A stretch of DNA of 49,347 nucleotides from Candidatus Woesearchaeota archaeon (GTDB taxonomy: Archaea > Nanobdellota > Nanobdellia > Woesearchaeales > WJKL01). Both the position numbers and the translations under genes were made by a program. The notes beneath the pieces were generated by a model that did no database searches, had not been told where the DNA came from, and was given only the letters and a program-made list of their open reading frames with translations. The stretch lies in NCBI GenBank assembly GCA_014729675.1, contig WJJM01000062.1:1-49347 (forward strand). The letters are read 5' to 3'. Below are positions 18,461-27,426 of this stretch, one piece after another (position 1 is the stretch's first letter; each line of letters opens with the position of its first letter).

Positions 18461-19513
18461 TTATTTAACTTCTTCTTCCTGAACAGAAGATGTTTCTGAT
18501 TTTTCATCAGAGCCTGAGCTTTTCTCAAGATTTTTTATCTCTTCTTCAGGGTCAGGATCTGTAAAGACCAATTGTGCAGTGAATTCCATCCTGTCGAACA
18601 TGTCGTTTCTTTTTGCTCTTCCTACGAGCTTAAGCTGATTGCCTATAAGCTCTGTCTTCATAGGATTGAATGACTGCGGGTCGTCTTTATACTTGAGCAT
18701 GTCTTCTTTACTCTTATTCAAGAGCCGTTCTGCCTGATTTCTGAAAAAAGTTGCTCTTATTGTTTCTGTGCCATCATCCAGAACAACGTTCATGACATAT
18801 GAATAGTCAGGCTGCACTGCATTATGGACCTGACATACAAAAGAATCTCCTTCAGGCCTTGCCCTTTTTCCGCACTGAGGGCACACTTCAAAGAACTTTG
18901 GCTCAAATGCCTGGACTATTGTACCGAATATCTCTATGTTCTGCTCGTCCTGATTAAGGTCTGCAATGTTCTTTCTTACTGCTTTAGGGAAATCATTTGA
19001 TTCTTTTACTTCTCCTACTGATTCTCCCTCTGGATTTATTATAAATTTAGAGCGGTCATTTAGGTGAACTTCTTTTCTTCCTTGGTTCTCCCTTACATAA
19101 CCTCCAACTATCTTGACTGTGTCTCCTTCATTGACCTTGTTTATGTTCTCTGCCTGTTCTCCCCACATTGTCAGCCTTATGGTTCCTGTCTCATCTCCTA
19201 TGATTATGTTTGCTACCTTTCCTTCCCTGTTGTCTGTCTTGAATTCTCTTAATTCGAATTTTCTTGTAACTTTTCCTACCACTTCTACATTCCTCATGCC
19301 CGCAAGTATATTCTTTATCTGCAGTTTTCCCTGTGTCTGTTCTAACAGCTTTACGCCTAGTTCATTAGCTACAATATGGGCTGCTCCTTCTTTTGAGATA
19401 AGTCCTGATAACTGCTTTAGCTTTTCATCGATCTTTGAATTAAGCTCTTGTTCAGAAATCCCTTTTTCCTTTGTTATCTTCTCTATTATCTGCGGTAATG
19501 GTATCTTAAGCAT
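18461..19513 (-). CDS. Single-stranded DNA-binding protein, archaeal RPA-like with OB folds and zinc finger
   Basis: Two OB-fold segments (VEVVGKVTRKFELREF...GTIRLTMWGEQAENINKVNEGDTVKIVGGYV) and zinc finger CPQCGKRARPEGDSFVCQVH. Confidence 0.9.
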   Translation of the reverse strand: MLKIPLPQIIEKITKEKGISEQELNSKIDEKLKQLSGLISKEGAAHIVANELGVKLLEQTQGKLQIKNILAGMRNVEVVGKVTRKFELREFKTDNREGKVANIIIGDETGTIRLTMWGEQAENINKVNEGDTVKIVGGYVRENQGRKEVHLNDRSKFIINPEGESVGEVKESNDFPKAVRKNIADLNQDEQNIEIFGTIVQAFEPKFFEVCPQCGKRARPEGDSFVCQVHNAVQPDYSYVMNVVLDDGTETIRATFFRNQAERLLNKSKEDMLKYKDDPQSFNPMKTELIGNQLKLVGRAKRNDMFDRMEFTAQLVFTDPDPEEEIKNLEKSSGSDEKSETSSVQEEEVK

Positions 19514-19582
19514 TCGAATAAAACCCCCTAAGTTAAAGTGAGAGGGGCTCTTATTTAAAAATATTTGTATTTTAGAAAGCTA

Positions 19583-20434
19583 TTATTTAGGTGGAAGAAA
19601 TAAAGCGAATCTGTAGGTTAAGGGCTTAAGTTCCATGTTCTTGTCTAAAAGCATTGTGCTCGTTGTCTTGTTGAAAAGGAAAAAATTGTCTGCAGTGCCT
19701 CTGGTGTATTTGAGATGATCAGGCTTATTGTCTTTTACGCACTGTTCTGGATCTTCTGAGCCACGGCAGTTGATAAGGATAGAGTCTGCATCACCTATCA
19801 ATGAATCAAATTCCTGCTCAAGATCTGCCCTTAGCTTTGCTTTGAAATCCGGCTTTACAATGTATCTGCCGATGGAGGCATAAGATATTTCAGTTCCTCC
19901 GATTTTTTTAGAATCAGGAAATATAGGCGTCTTTAGTTCTTCAGAAGCCAAACCAAGAATCTCGTCTCCTGAGACTGATACATCATAGATATCTGCTGAG
20001 AGCTCTTGTTCAGGATATGCTGAAAGATAATTCTTGAAATGGCTGTTGAAGTGTTTTTTGAACTCTTCATGATAATCTGGATAGTCAGTTTGTTTTCCAA
20101 GGTTCCATATTTTATGGCCATCGATCATCTTACTTGTTGAATGTGACCCGCCTCTTTCTGAAAGATCAAGCAATGCCTGCTGCGCTGCTAAGCTTGCTGA
20201 CTGGTCTATGTACAATAATGTATTTTCTGCTTCCTCTTTTGCCTGCAGGACTATTAGAGAAAGTTTTCCTGTAAAATCAAACTTTTCCTGTTCTGGATCT
20301 ATTGCAGATGAATAGAAAGTTGCCACAAAGAAATAAGCCAGGCCTATAATGAATCCAGGGATTACTATATAATATAGGATCATAGCTTTTTTTGATGTTT
20401 TCCTGTTTCTTGGTTTTTTTGTTTTATTTTTCAT
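19583..20434 (-). CDS. Prepilin-like single-pass membrane protein (cluster member 1)
   Basis: N-terminus KTSKKAMILYYIVIPGFIIGLAYFFVATFY; ATGA overlap with the upstream gene. Confidence 0.65.
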   Translation of the reverse strand: MKNKTKKPRNRKTSKKAMILYYIVIPGFIIGLAYFFVATFYSSAIDPEQEKFDFTGKLSLIVLQAKEEAENTLLYIDQSASLAAQQALLDLSERGGSHSTSKMIDGHKIWNLGKQTDYPDYHEEFKKHFNSHFKNYLSAYPEQELSADIYDVSVSGDEILGLASEELKTPIFPDSKKIGGTEISYASIGRYIVKPDFKAKLRADLEQEFDSLIGDADSILINCRGSEDPEQCVKDNKPDHLKYTRGTADNFFLFNKTTSTMLLDKNMELKPLTYRFALFLPPK

Positions 20435-20955
20435 GGTGCGTCCATCATCTCTTCAATTCCAAAAGATGCATCCATCTTTATCTCCACTGTTTTATTTCCA
20501 TAAGGGATATATTGTTTTGCTCCTGAACATGAAGTGTAATAATCAAAACAATCTTTGAATTCATATTTTTTTCTATCTATGCATACAACTATGCATCTTG
20601 AAGCATATTTTTGAAGTGCCTGCTCTGTCTGCTTTACCCATTCGTCCTCAAAATATTCATCCGATCTTAAGAGAGTGATAAGTCCAGCCATGTCTGTATA
20701 AGCTAGGTCGATAGGTTTCTCTGATTCCATCTTGTTTAGATCTACTTTTACAGGAGTTCTAAGGTAATGTATTAATATCTGCTTTCCATCTATCTCCTGT
20801 TTAAGGATATCAGCATTTTTCTCTCTATCGTCTTCTGCATCTCCTGAAAAAGCAAGAAATATGAATATCGCTATTATAAAAAAGAACAAGGTTACCATTA
20901 ACGGGATGAAATCATCTATTCCTATTGCTTTTTTTGATCTAAATAGTTTATGCAT
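20431..20955 (-). CDS. Prepilin-like single-pass membrane protein (cluster member 2)
   Basis: N-terminus RSKKAIGIDDFIPLMVTLFFFIIAIFIFLAF; overlaps neighbours on both sides. Confidence 0.65.
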   Translation of the reverse strand: MHKLFRSKKAIGIDDFIPLMVTLFFFIIAIFIFLAFSGDAEDDREKNADILKQEIDGKQILIHYLRTPVKVDLNKMESEKPIDLAYTDMAGLITLLRSDEYFEDEWVKQTEQALQKYASRCIVVCIDRKKYEFKDCFDYYTSCSGAKQYIPYGNKTVEIKMDASFGIEEMMDAP

Positions 20956-21400
20956 TTTGCAGGTCCAGGATTAAGGTTGCCTCTATCAGTTGGTTGTTGT
21001 AAAATACTCTTACCGGAATATCGGGCATCCTTTTTTCTAAAGCGCCTTTCCAGTTTTTTGTATTGAGTGTTTCTTTTTTATCTTTATATTCCAAAGTTAA
21101 TGAAAAAGCAGGCTGATCTGAATCTTCCTCAACAGCATAACAGCTGTCCAATGAAGCCTGGTTGAAGTTTCTTATATCTATGGTGTGAGGGATTGTTCTT
21201 GCTCCATTATGATAATTGAAGCAGGAAGATGTAAATCTTTTTGAAAGTACATATTCTTCCAAGCCTTCTGGAATCTCTGCTGTGTTTACTGTAAAAGAGC
21301 CTAATATGTATATGAAAAGTATAAACAGGGCTACAACTACAAATCCAAAGATTGCGTAAAATGGTGCTGTATCTCCTGCATAAAATGCTTTTTTGTCCAT
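20948..21400 (-). CDS. Prepilin-like single-pass membrane protein (cluster member 3)
   Basis: N-terminus MDKKAFYAGDTAPFYAIFGFVVVALFILFIYILG. Confidence 0.65.
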   Translation of the reverse strand: MDKKAFYAGDTAPFYAIFGFVVVALFILFIYILGSFTVNTAEIPEGLEEYVLSKRFTSSCFNYHNGARTIPHTIDIRNFNQASLDSCYAVEEDSDQPAFSLTLEYKDKKETLNTKNWKGALEKRMPDIPVRVFYNNQLIEATLILDLQNA

Positions 21401-21401
21401 C

Positions 21402-22205
21402 TTAAATCTCCTTTACTGCTTTTGAAACTGCATTTATTATCTTTGACTTGCTAAGCTGTTCTCCTATCTTTATGCTTATACCTGCTTTTGCTTCTGAAAG
21501 AGGATATTTTTTTGAAACTGAAGTATGGATAGAAATCTTTTCTTCTATCAATTGGTCCTGTATTAGGCAGGCAAGCCTTCTTGAGTTTGTGTTTGGAAGT
21601 ATATTTAATTCAAGCCTAATGCCCTCTGCTTGTTCTTTTTCAAGCTGGATCAATAATCCAGTATCTTCTGGGATGTCTTCTTTTACTTCTGCATCTATAA
21701 ATGCAGCCAATGCATCTGATAAGCCTGAAACAGGAGTTATAATAATATTCCCTATCCTTGATGATCTTTCAGGGCATTCTTGCTTTTTTATCTGTTCTGG
21801 TTCAAGCTCTTTTGAAACCTTTAATTCATCTCCTGACTTTTGAAAGTAAATTGAAGAAGGCCTGGCAAATTCTTTGTCTAATGTCTGCCCTTGCCTTTTT
21901 ACAAAAAGATAGCTTCCGAAATTCGGATCTGCTGCATAGGAATATATTTTTATCTTGTCTTCTTTTATATCAATGTAAAAATCTGAAGTATTTAAAGGAA
22001 ATTCAAGATAAGCATTTCCAGGCAGTGCGTTGAATGCATCCAATGTCAGGGCTGCATCTCTTGTTACCTGTATCTTCTCAAATATCTCTCCTGTCCCAAA
22101 CTCTACGCCCGAATAATAGAATATAAAAAATATTGTTATCGCTACAACTATCTCGATGAACGGCTTTAAGGTCAATTGTCCTCTTTTGTTTGATCTGAAT
22201 TGCAT
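21402..22205 (-). CDS. Prepilin-like single-pass membrane protein (cluster member 4)
   Basis: NKRGQLTLKPFIEIVVAITIFFIFYYSG; start could be 22205 (MQFRSNKRGQ) or further upstream as in the ORF track (22241). Confidence 0.6.
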   Translation of the reverse strand: MQFRSNKRGQLTLKPFIEIVVAITIFFIFYYSGVEFGTGEIFEKIQVTRDAALTLDAFNALPGNAYLEFPLNTSDFYIDIKEDKIKIYSYAADPNFGSYLFVKRQGQTLDKEFARPSSIYFQKSGDELKVSKELEPEQIKKQECPERSSRIGNIIITPVSGLSDALAAFIDAEVKEDIPEDTGLLIQLEKEQAEGIRLELNILPNTNSRRLACLIQDQLIEEKISIHTSVSKKYPLSEAKAGISIKIGEQLSKSKIINAVSKAVKEI

Positions 22206-22209
22206 AGTA

Positions 22210-23430
22210 TCAAGAATCATCTTTTTGGCAATAATCTTCAACTATCTCATCTTGACAACTGAAGGTTCTATGATAACAATATTGTCCTGAAGTGCATATG
22301 TTCCAATTGTCCCCTGTACCAACCTGGCATTTGCATAGGCTGGTTATCTCTTCACAGTTAAATCTATTATCACAGGCTGGAGGCTCTTCAAAAGCAGAAT
22401 TTATCTGCTGGCAATATTGCATGTTTGGATTGTCTTGGCATCCAGATTTTCCAGTATAACAAAAATTTTCTGAAGTGCAGATATCCTTTTTTCCTCCCCA
22501 AGAGGTGCAGGTGCAAGGGTAATTTTGGATCATGCAATATTTGTCTATTTCGCATTTTTCTAGGTCTTGAGATTTTGGATTAGTCTGCAGACAATCTTGT
22601 TGGATAAATGTATTTTCGCAACCAGATATTCCTTCATAGCAGTATTGCCCACCAATGCAAATTTCTGGAATTATGCTTGGGTTGTTTGAGCTTCCTAATG
22701 TATTGCATGAGCAAGGGGAATTTGTAACTTTGCAGGTTGAATCTATTTCGCAGGATTTTGGAAGATTCTGTTTATCATTTATGAATTTTCTTTTTTCATC
22801 AGATATACAGGGCGGAATCCAGCAAATACCTTTTGTTCCTTTGTAATTCTCTATATATATAGATCTTGTTCTTGGATCATTGGTCTCACTATGGCCCTTA
22901 TAATCATAAGGAAGTGCATTTATAGCAGCATATCCTCCTTCTACTGATTTTACACAATTTTCTTCTTTATCTAAGCACATCTCATCCTTAAATATCATGG
23001 TATCATAATTTTTGCAACTGTATTCTGTGCATTCATAGTCTTCTGTAGATTGTTTTTCATCATATTCTTCTTTTTTTATCTTTGTACAAAGACATAAGCA
23101 GGCTTTATCTATATGACATGAGGGTGGACGTTTGAATAAAAAAAGTTTTGTTCTAATGTCTAAAGATAGAGGATATGTAACCTTAATCATTTCTTCATTA
23201 GGTAAAAATCCCAAAAGTGCTGTATGTTCGTCAAGAACCAGTTTTTTTGCTTCAATCCCTTCTTCCATGCTGTTTATCTCAGCATTTATCTCGTTGAATG
23301 ATTCAAAAGAATTGTCTGTTAATCTAAAAAAAGACCTTCCAATCATGACTGCTGCAACTACAAACAAAAGAGCAACAACTAATCTTACTAAAAATTCATA
23401 CATTATTGCTTTTTTGGAATTTTTCAACAT
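22210..23430 (-). CDS. Prepilin-like membrane-anchored protein with three tandem Cys-rich repeats (cluster member 5)
   Basis: N-terminus KNSKKAIMYEFLVRLVVALLFVVAAVMIG; C-terminal ~50-aa repeats with 7-8 Cys each. Confidence 0.65.
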   Translation of the reverse strand: MLKNSKKAIMYEFLVRLVVALLFVVAAVMIGRSFFRLTDNSFESFNEINAEINSMEEGIEAKKLVLDEHTALLGFLPNEEMIKVTYPLSLDIRTKLFLFKRPPSCHIDKACLCLCTKIKKEEYDEKQSTEDYECTEYSCKNYDTMIFKDEMCLDKEENCVKSVEGGYAAINALPYDYKGHSETNDPRTRSIYIENYKGTKGICWIPPCISDEKRKFINDKQNLPKSCEIDSTCKVTNSPCSCNTLGSSNNPSIIPEICIGGQYCYEGISGCENTFIQQDCLQTNPKSQDLEKCEIDKYCMIQNYPCTCTSWGGKKDICTSENFCYTGKSGCQDNPNMQYCQQINSAFEEPPACDNRFNCEEITSLCKCQVGTGDNWNICTSGQYCYHRTFSCQDEIVEDYCQKDDS

Positions 23431-23440
23431 TGTAGTTTAT

Positions 23441-23773
23441 TTATTTTTGTGGTGGGCAAGTAGGTTTTGGAGAGGTTTTTGCAGTATTTAATGCTTGTTT
23501 AGTTGCACATCCTTTAAACTGCTCTTCATCTCCAGATAGTGTTTTTTCACAAGGACATTTATCAAACATATTTACCACTCCGTCTCCATCATAGTCCCCT
23601 AATGAATCTATCTGGCCCTCTATCTGCTCTTTTTGTTTTCCAAATAATCCTGTAAATACTGCGATTATAATAAATGCTGTAATCAAAAGAATCATCGCTA
23701 TTATTATATACTGCATAGGCAGTGCTGCTTTCTTTGAATTTCTTAGAGAAATTCCAAGCCGAGTTTTATTCAT
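23441..23773 (-). CDS. Prepilin-like protein with a TSP3/EF-hand-like calcium motif (cluster member 6)
   Basis: RNSKKAALPMQYIIIAMILLITAFIIIAVFTGLFG followed by LGDYDGDGVVNMFDKCPC; ATG at 23773 preceded by GAGGTGAT. Confidence 0.65.
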   Translation of the reverse strand: MNKTRLGISLRNSKKAALPMQYIIIAMILLITAFIIIAVFTGLFGKQKEQIEGQIDSLGDYDGDGVVNMFDKCPCEKTLSGDEEQFKGCATKQALNTAKTSPKPTCPPQK

Positions 23774-23829
23774 TGGTATCACCTCTAGAGAAAGTTATGA
23801 TTAAAGGTATATAAATATTTGGATAGATT

Positions 23830-24582
23830 TCAGGAATCTGTCTTCTGATATTTAGGAAAAGGACATCTTGTAAGGCTATTTTTGATTTTAGGGATATGTC
23901 CAGCATCTAATCCAGAATTCCATGAATTTAAAGTGCTGTAATCATAGGTTGGGAAAAAGCATATTCTCCCTTCTTCCGCGTAATATAAAAGATTATTGTC
24001 TTTCATCTCTGAATCTAATGTGAAATCAGGAAGATTTGCATTGATCTCTGGATGTCCATCCCAACTGATTGTTAAGGTGGATGCGTCTGAAAATCTTGGG
24101 CCATATCCTCCATTGGAACCTATCCAATAATCATAGAAATTTTTAGCTGCTTTATTTTTGCCTGCAACAACACATGGAGTTAATCCTTTTATTTTTTCTC
24201 TCTCTATTGCCTTTCCTTCTTTATTTCTTAATTCGATCAATGTGTCTGAAGATGATTTTAAAATGACCAAGAAATAATCTTCCAGATAATCAAATCCACC
24301 ATGTTCGATATAACATTCTCTTTTGAAATCCATTTTCTTATTGCTCTTTAATAAAACTATAAAATCAAAGAATGCAGTTTCCACTTTTTTTGGATATTCT
24401 GTAGTAGGCTGAAATTTGCCTTCTGGCTGTTCTGGAAGAAATGCTTGAAAAATTTTAGATTTCTCTGCGACCCTGTTCAGGAATCCAGAAGGTGCAAAAA
24501 ATACGCCTATTATCAAGATCGCTGTGATTATCAAGATGAGATAGACAATTATCCTTTGAGTTGTCAATGCTTTCTTGTTCAT
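23830..24582 (-). CDS. Prepilin-like single-pass membrane protein (cluster member 7)
   Basis: MNKKALTTQRIIVYLILIITAILIIGVFF; start 24582 gives an ATGA overlap with the upstream gene. Confidence 0.65.
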   Translation of the reverse strand: MNKKALTTQRIIVYLILIITAILIIGVFFAPSGFLNRVAEKSKIFQAFLPEQPEGKFQPTTEYPKKVETAFFDFIVLLKSNKKMDFKRECYIEHGGFDYLEDYFLVILKSSSDTLIELRNKEGKAIEREKIKGLTPCVVAGKNKAAKNFYDYWIGSNGGYGPRFSDASTLTISWDGHPEINANLPDFTLDSEMKDNNLLYYAEEGRICFFPTYDYSTLNSWNSGLDAGHIPKIKNSLTRCPFPKYQKTDS

Positions 24583-24719
24583 TTTAAGTATGTGTTTAGG
24601 ATAGATATTATTGATTCTCTTAATCCTGAATACCAAAATACTGCCCATATGAAAAAGAGCAATACTATGATTATCACGATTATAGTCTTCATGGATAAGT
24701 CAGCTTTTTTTGTTTTCAT
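24579..24719 (-). CDS. 46-aa prepilin-like membrane microprotein (cluster member 8)
   Basis: MKTKKADLSMKTIIVIIIVLLFFIWAVFWYSGLRESIISILNTYLK; ATGA overlaps at both ends (24716-24719 and 24579-24582) support 24719 as start rather than 24851. Confidence 0.7.
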   Translation of the reverse strand: MKTKKADLSMKTIIVIIIVLLFFIWAVFWYSGLRESIISILNTYLK

Positions 24720-25711
24720 GTTGTTGCACCTGATTCGATTGCACAAAAATTTTTTACATCGTTCAATCTTGAGATTACTATTGAATTTATCTTGTCTCTT
24801 TGTCCGCCAACAGGCAATCTTAGGATCTCTTTGCCTATCTTGCTTGTCCAATCATCATCCGCAACTCCATAAAAGGTTATTGCATACATTTCTGATTGAG
24901 ATGTAAATCTGCTAGCTGGAACAAATAATGCTCCTTTTCCTTTGTATTCCTGAATGTACTTTTCATAAGTTATATAGTTTCTCTCTTGGATGCAGCAAAA
25001 ATCATCTCCTGAGCATGTCCATTCTGGATGAGAATATCTCGCTTCTTTAGAATTACAAGTAGGCTTGCAACTTCCTCCTTTGTTAAGACATTTGTCCCTT
25101 TTATTTTCTGAAATATAACATTTCTCACCCAGTTTTTTGCATTTTTGTTCCTGGGTTTCTCTTACTTCATTTGTAAATTTTCCTTCTGATTCTGAAAAGC
25201 AATAGCCTCCTCCCAGAGGATAACATTGATCTGAAGCATCTCTTACAATATATTCTGTTTCTCCAAGATATGTCCTAAGCTTTGTTCCTTCAAAATCCTG
25301 GATATTTTCTTTTATGGTAAAAGAATAACATATAAAGCAAGGATCTTTGCTAAATGGGGTCCATTGTAAGTCAAACATTTTATTAGATACACCTTCCAAC
25401 CATATATACCAGCATTTTGCAGAGAGGTCAGCTATATGCTCCATCGCTCCTTCTTTTGTCTGAGGATAACCATCTCCTGGCACTTCTTTGTGTATTGTCT
25501 TACATGCATTTGGAACAACTTTGCCTATTGTAGGGATATCTGGAGAATTGATCCTTGCCGCATTAAAACTCCTGCATAATGATTCTGAGGCTTTTTCAGG
25601 AGCCTTTGCAAACAGCATGCTGAACAGGCCCCCTATTACGACCAAAGCTAAAGTCAAAAGAGAGATCTTTATTATCATATTCATCGAAAGAAGCCCTTTT
25701 TTATGGAACAT
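24716..25711 (-). CDS. Prepilin-like membrane-anchored Cys-rich protein (cluster member 9)
   Basis: MFHKKGLLSMNMIIKISLLTLALVVIGGLFSMLF; Cys-rich CLNKGGSCKPTCNSKEARYSHPEWTCSGDDFCCIQE. Confidence 0.65.
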   Translation of the reverse strand: MFHKKGLLSMNMIIKISLLTLALVVIGGLFSMLFAKAPEKASESLCRSFNAARINSPDIPTIGKVVPNACKTIHKEVPGDGYPQTKEGAMEHIADLSAKCWYIWLEGVSNKMFDLQWTPFSKDPCFICYSFTIKENIQDFEGTKLRTYLGETEYIVRDASDQCYPLGGGYCFSESEGKFTNEVRETQEQKCKKLGEKCYISENKRDKCLNKGGSCKPTCNSKEARYSHPEWTCSGDDFCCIQERNYITYEKYIQEYKGKGALFVPASRFTSQSEMYAITFYGVADDDWTSKIGKEILRLPVGGQRDKINSIVISRLNDVKNFCAIESGATT

Positions 25712-25829
25712 TTTCAGCCAGCCTCCTTACTATTACAAACAAAAAGAATCCAAGAATCAAAGCAAGAAGTATCATCACTAAGAACTTATAGGTCATGGCC
25801 TTGCTGTAGATTCCTCTTTTTTGTCTCAT
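25701..25829 (-). CDS. 42-aa membrane microprotein with prepilin-like N-terminus (cluster member 10); not in the ORF track
   Basis: Manual translation MRQKRGIYSKAMTYKFLVMILLALILGFFLFVIVRRLAENVP; overlaps the start of the 24716..25711 gene by 11 nt. Confidence 0.6.
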   Translation of the reverse strand: MRQKRGIYSKAMTYKFLVMILLALILGFFLFVIVRRLAENVP

Positions 25830-25915
25830 ATCGGAAATATAAACAGGGAGATATATAAATCTTATGATAGAAAAAAATAAAATCCTGGGAATTCAAAAAT
25901 TCCCAAGGAAAGAGA

Positions 25916-26191
25916 TTAATCTTCAGGAACACAGCATTTCATTCCCGGATGTGAAGGCGCATCTTTTGCTCCTAATATCGATCTTTCATCCTCTCCGCAT
26001 TCATCGTCCCATCTTCCCTGTTCTCCTGAGGAGGATGTGAATTCTGAACATGTCTGTGTTACGTCCTCAACTTGGCCACCGAATCCTGCAAAATATCCTG
26101 TAAATATCGCAATGACCACGACAAGCACAACTAAAGCTATAGCTGCAATTATTATAGTGGTAACAGAAATTCCCTGAGCTTTATTATCCAT
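25916..26191 (-). CDS. Small prepilin-like protein (cluster member 11)
   Basis: MDNKAQGISVTTIIIAAIALVVLVVVIAIFTGYFAGFGG; GAGGTGA RBS upstream of the ATG. Confidence 0.75.
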   Translation of the reverse strand: MDNKAQGISVTTIIIAAIALVVLVVVIAIFTGYFAGFGGQVEDVTQTCSEFTSSSGEQGRWDDECGEDERSILGAKDAPSHPGMKCCVPED

Positions 26192-26451
26192 TTAGTTCAC
26201 CTCGTTTTTGATATTAGTGTTATTTGTTTGTTTATATATAAAGTTTTTGATAATTTTAAGTTGATTTTTTGTATTTTTAGTTATTTTAAAAAATTTGATT
26301 TCTATTTAAAGATTATTGATATTTTCTTGGTGTTGGTTTTTATTGTTTTTTTAATCCTGATTTATATTTAAGTTGCGTTCGCCATTGCTTTAACAATAGC
26401 GTTTTTTCGGCGAACATAATCCAACCTTTGGTTTTTGTAATATCTATTCAG

Positions 26452-26943
26452 TCAATTGCATATGTCAAGTCTTATGTTCAAAATTCCGGCATCTGTGGGT
26501 ATAGAGCAGCATGGAGAAGAAGATATCTTTTCTCCTGTGCATACCCCTCTTGATACGTGCAGAGGATCAAAATCCCCCTCAAGTTCTGCTGAAAGCTCAA
26601 AATCTTTATTTAAGGGGATTAATGTTTTATTCAATAATACAGCCATAGTCTCGTTCGCATATTCGCAGGAATACATATCTTTAGCTTCGCAGTAGATTAT
26701 CCCTCCCTGATTATCATTTGCGCAGTCCTGTAATAGCTGGGTTATCTCTAATCCTCTGCAGTCAGTTGTTGTCTGCAGGGCAGCTCTTAAGAGGTTAGAG
26801 GCAAGTTCTTTATGTGTATAGTCTTGCTTTAATGATGCAGATTCTTTTTGGGCTATAATGAACAAAGCAAATAATATAGCTAATGAGAAAAGTATGACTA
26901 TTATGACCAATCCTATTATCTCTGTCTGTGATTTGGTTTTCAT
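26452..26943 (-). CDS. Prepilin-like single-pass membrane protein (cluster member 12)
   Basis: MKTKSQTEIIGLVIIVILFSLAILFALFIIAQ; ATGA overlap with the upstream gene. Confidence 0.65.
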   Translation of the reverse strand: MKTKSQTEIIGLVIIVILFSLAILFALFIIAQKESASLKQDYTHKELASNLLRAALQTTTDCRGLEITQLLQDCANDNQGGIIYCEAKDMYSCEYANETMAVLLNKTLIPLNKDFELSAELEGDFDPLHVSRGVCTGEKISSSPCCSIPTDAGILNIRLDICN

Positions 26944-27413
26944 TCTTGAAGATATGTTCTTACATAGATTATGCCTAGATTCTTCCTGTTCCCCACTGGA
27001 TCGTATATCAAAGTAGGTACTGGAGTAAGAAAGCTGCTCTCTCCTCTGGGAAGATCATATATAACCCAGCTTTTTTCTTCTGGATATGTCTGGTTGATAG
27101 TAATCCTGCTGTTGCCGAATAAAGTGAAGTAATAAGCTGTATTTTCATTGATTGTCTTGTTTGCTCCATCTATCTTATAAAAGTCTATATAGCCTTTTGG
27201 ATCGTTGTTGAATGTATATTCCAGTTCAGGAAGATGGGATGCTATCTGGGCAATCTCAACTGCCTTCAGCACCGACTGCTCTCTCTGCTCGGCTCTTGTT
27301 GAAGCAGAATGTATTCGCGCATAGAACATGAACCCAATCCCTAACAAAAAAAAGAAAACTACTAATATCGCAATTGTTTCAAACATCTTTACCTGGGCTT
27401 TTGCAGTTTTCAT
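26940..27413 (-). CDS. Prepilin-like single-pass membrane protein (cluster member 13)
   Basis: MKTAKAQVKMFETIAILVVFFFLLGIGFMFYARI. Confidence 0.65.
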   Translation of the reverse strand: MKTAKAQVKMFETIAILVVFFFLLGIGFMFYARIHSASTRAEQREQSVLKAVEIAQIASHLPELEYTFNNDPKGYIDFYKIDGANKTINENTAYYFTLFGNSRITINQTYPEEKSWVIYDLPRGESSFLTPVPTLIYDPVGNRKNLGIIYVRTYLQE

Positions 27414-27426
27414 TTTATTCTTTTTC

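Noticed and set aside
19113-19541. 142-aa plus-strand ORF antisense to the RPA gene
   Set aside because: Antisense to a strongly recognised OB-fold gene; composition typical of a shadow ORF.
22210-22241. ORF-track start of the 21402..22241 ORF implying a 32-nt gene overlap
   Set aside because: An internal ATG (22205, MQFRSNKRGQ) gives the standard short N-terminus of this family without the overlap, though the longer form cannot be excluded.
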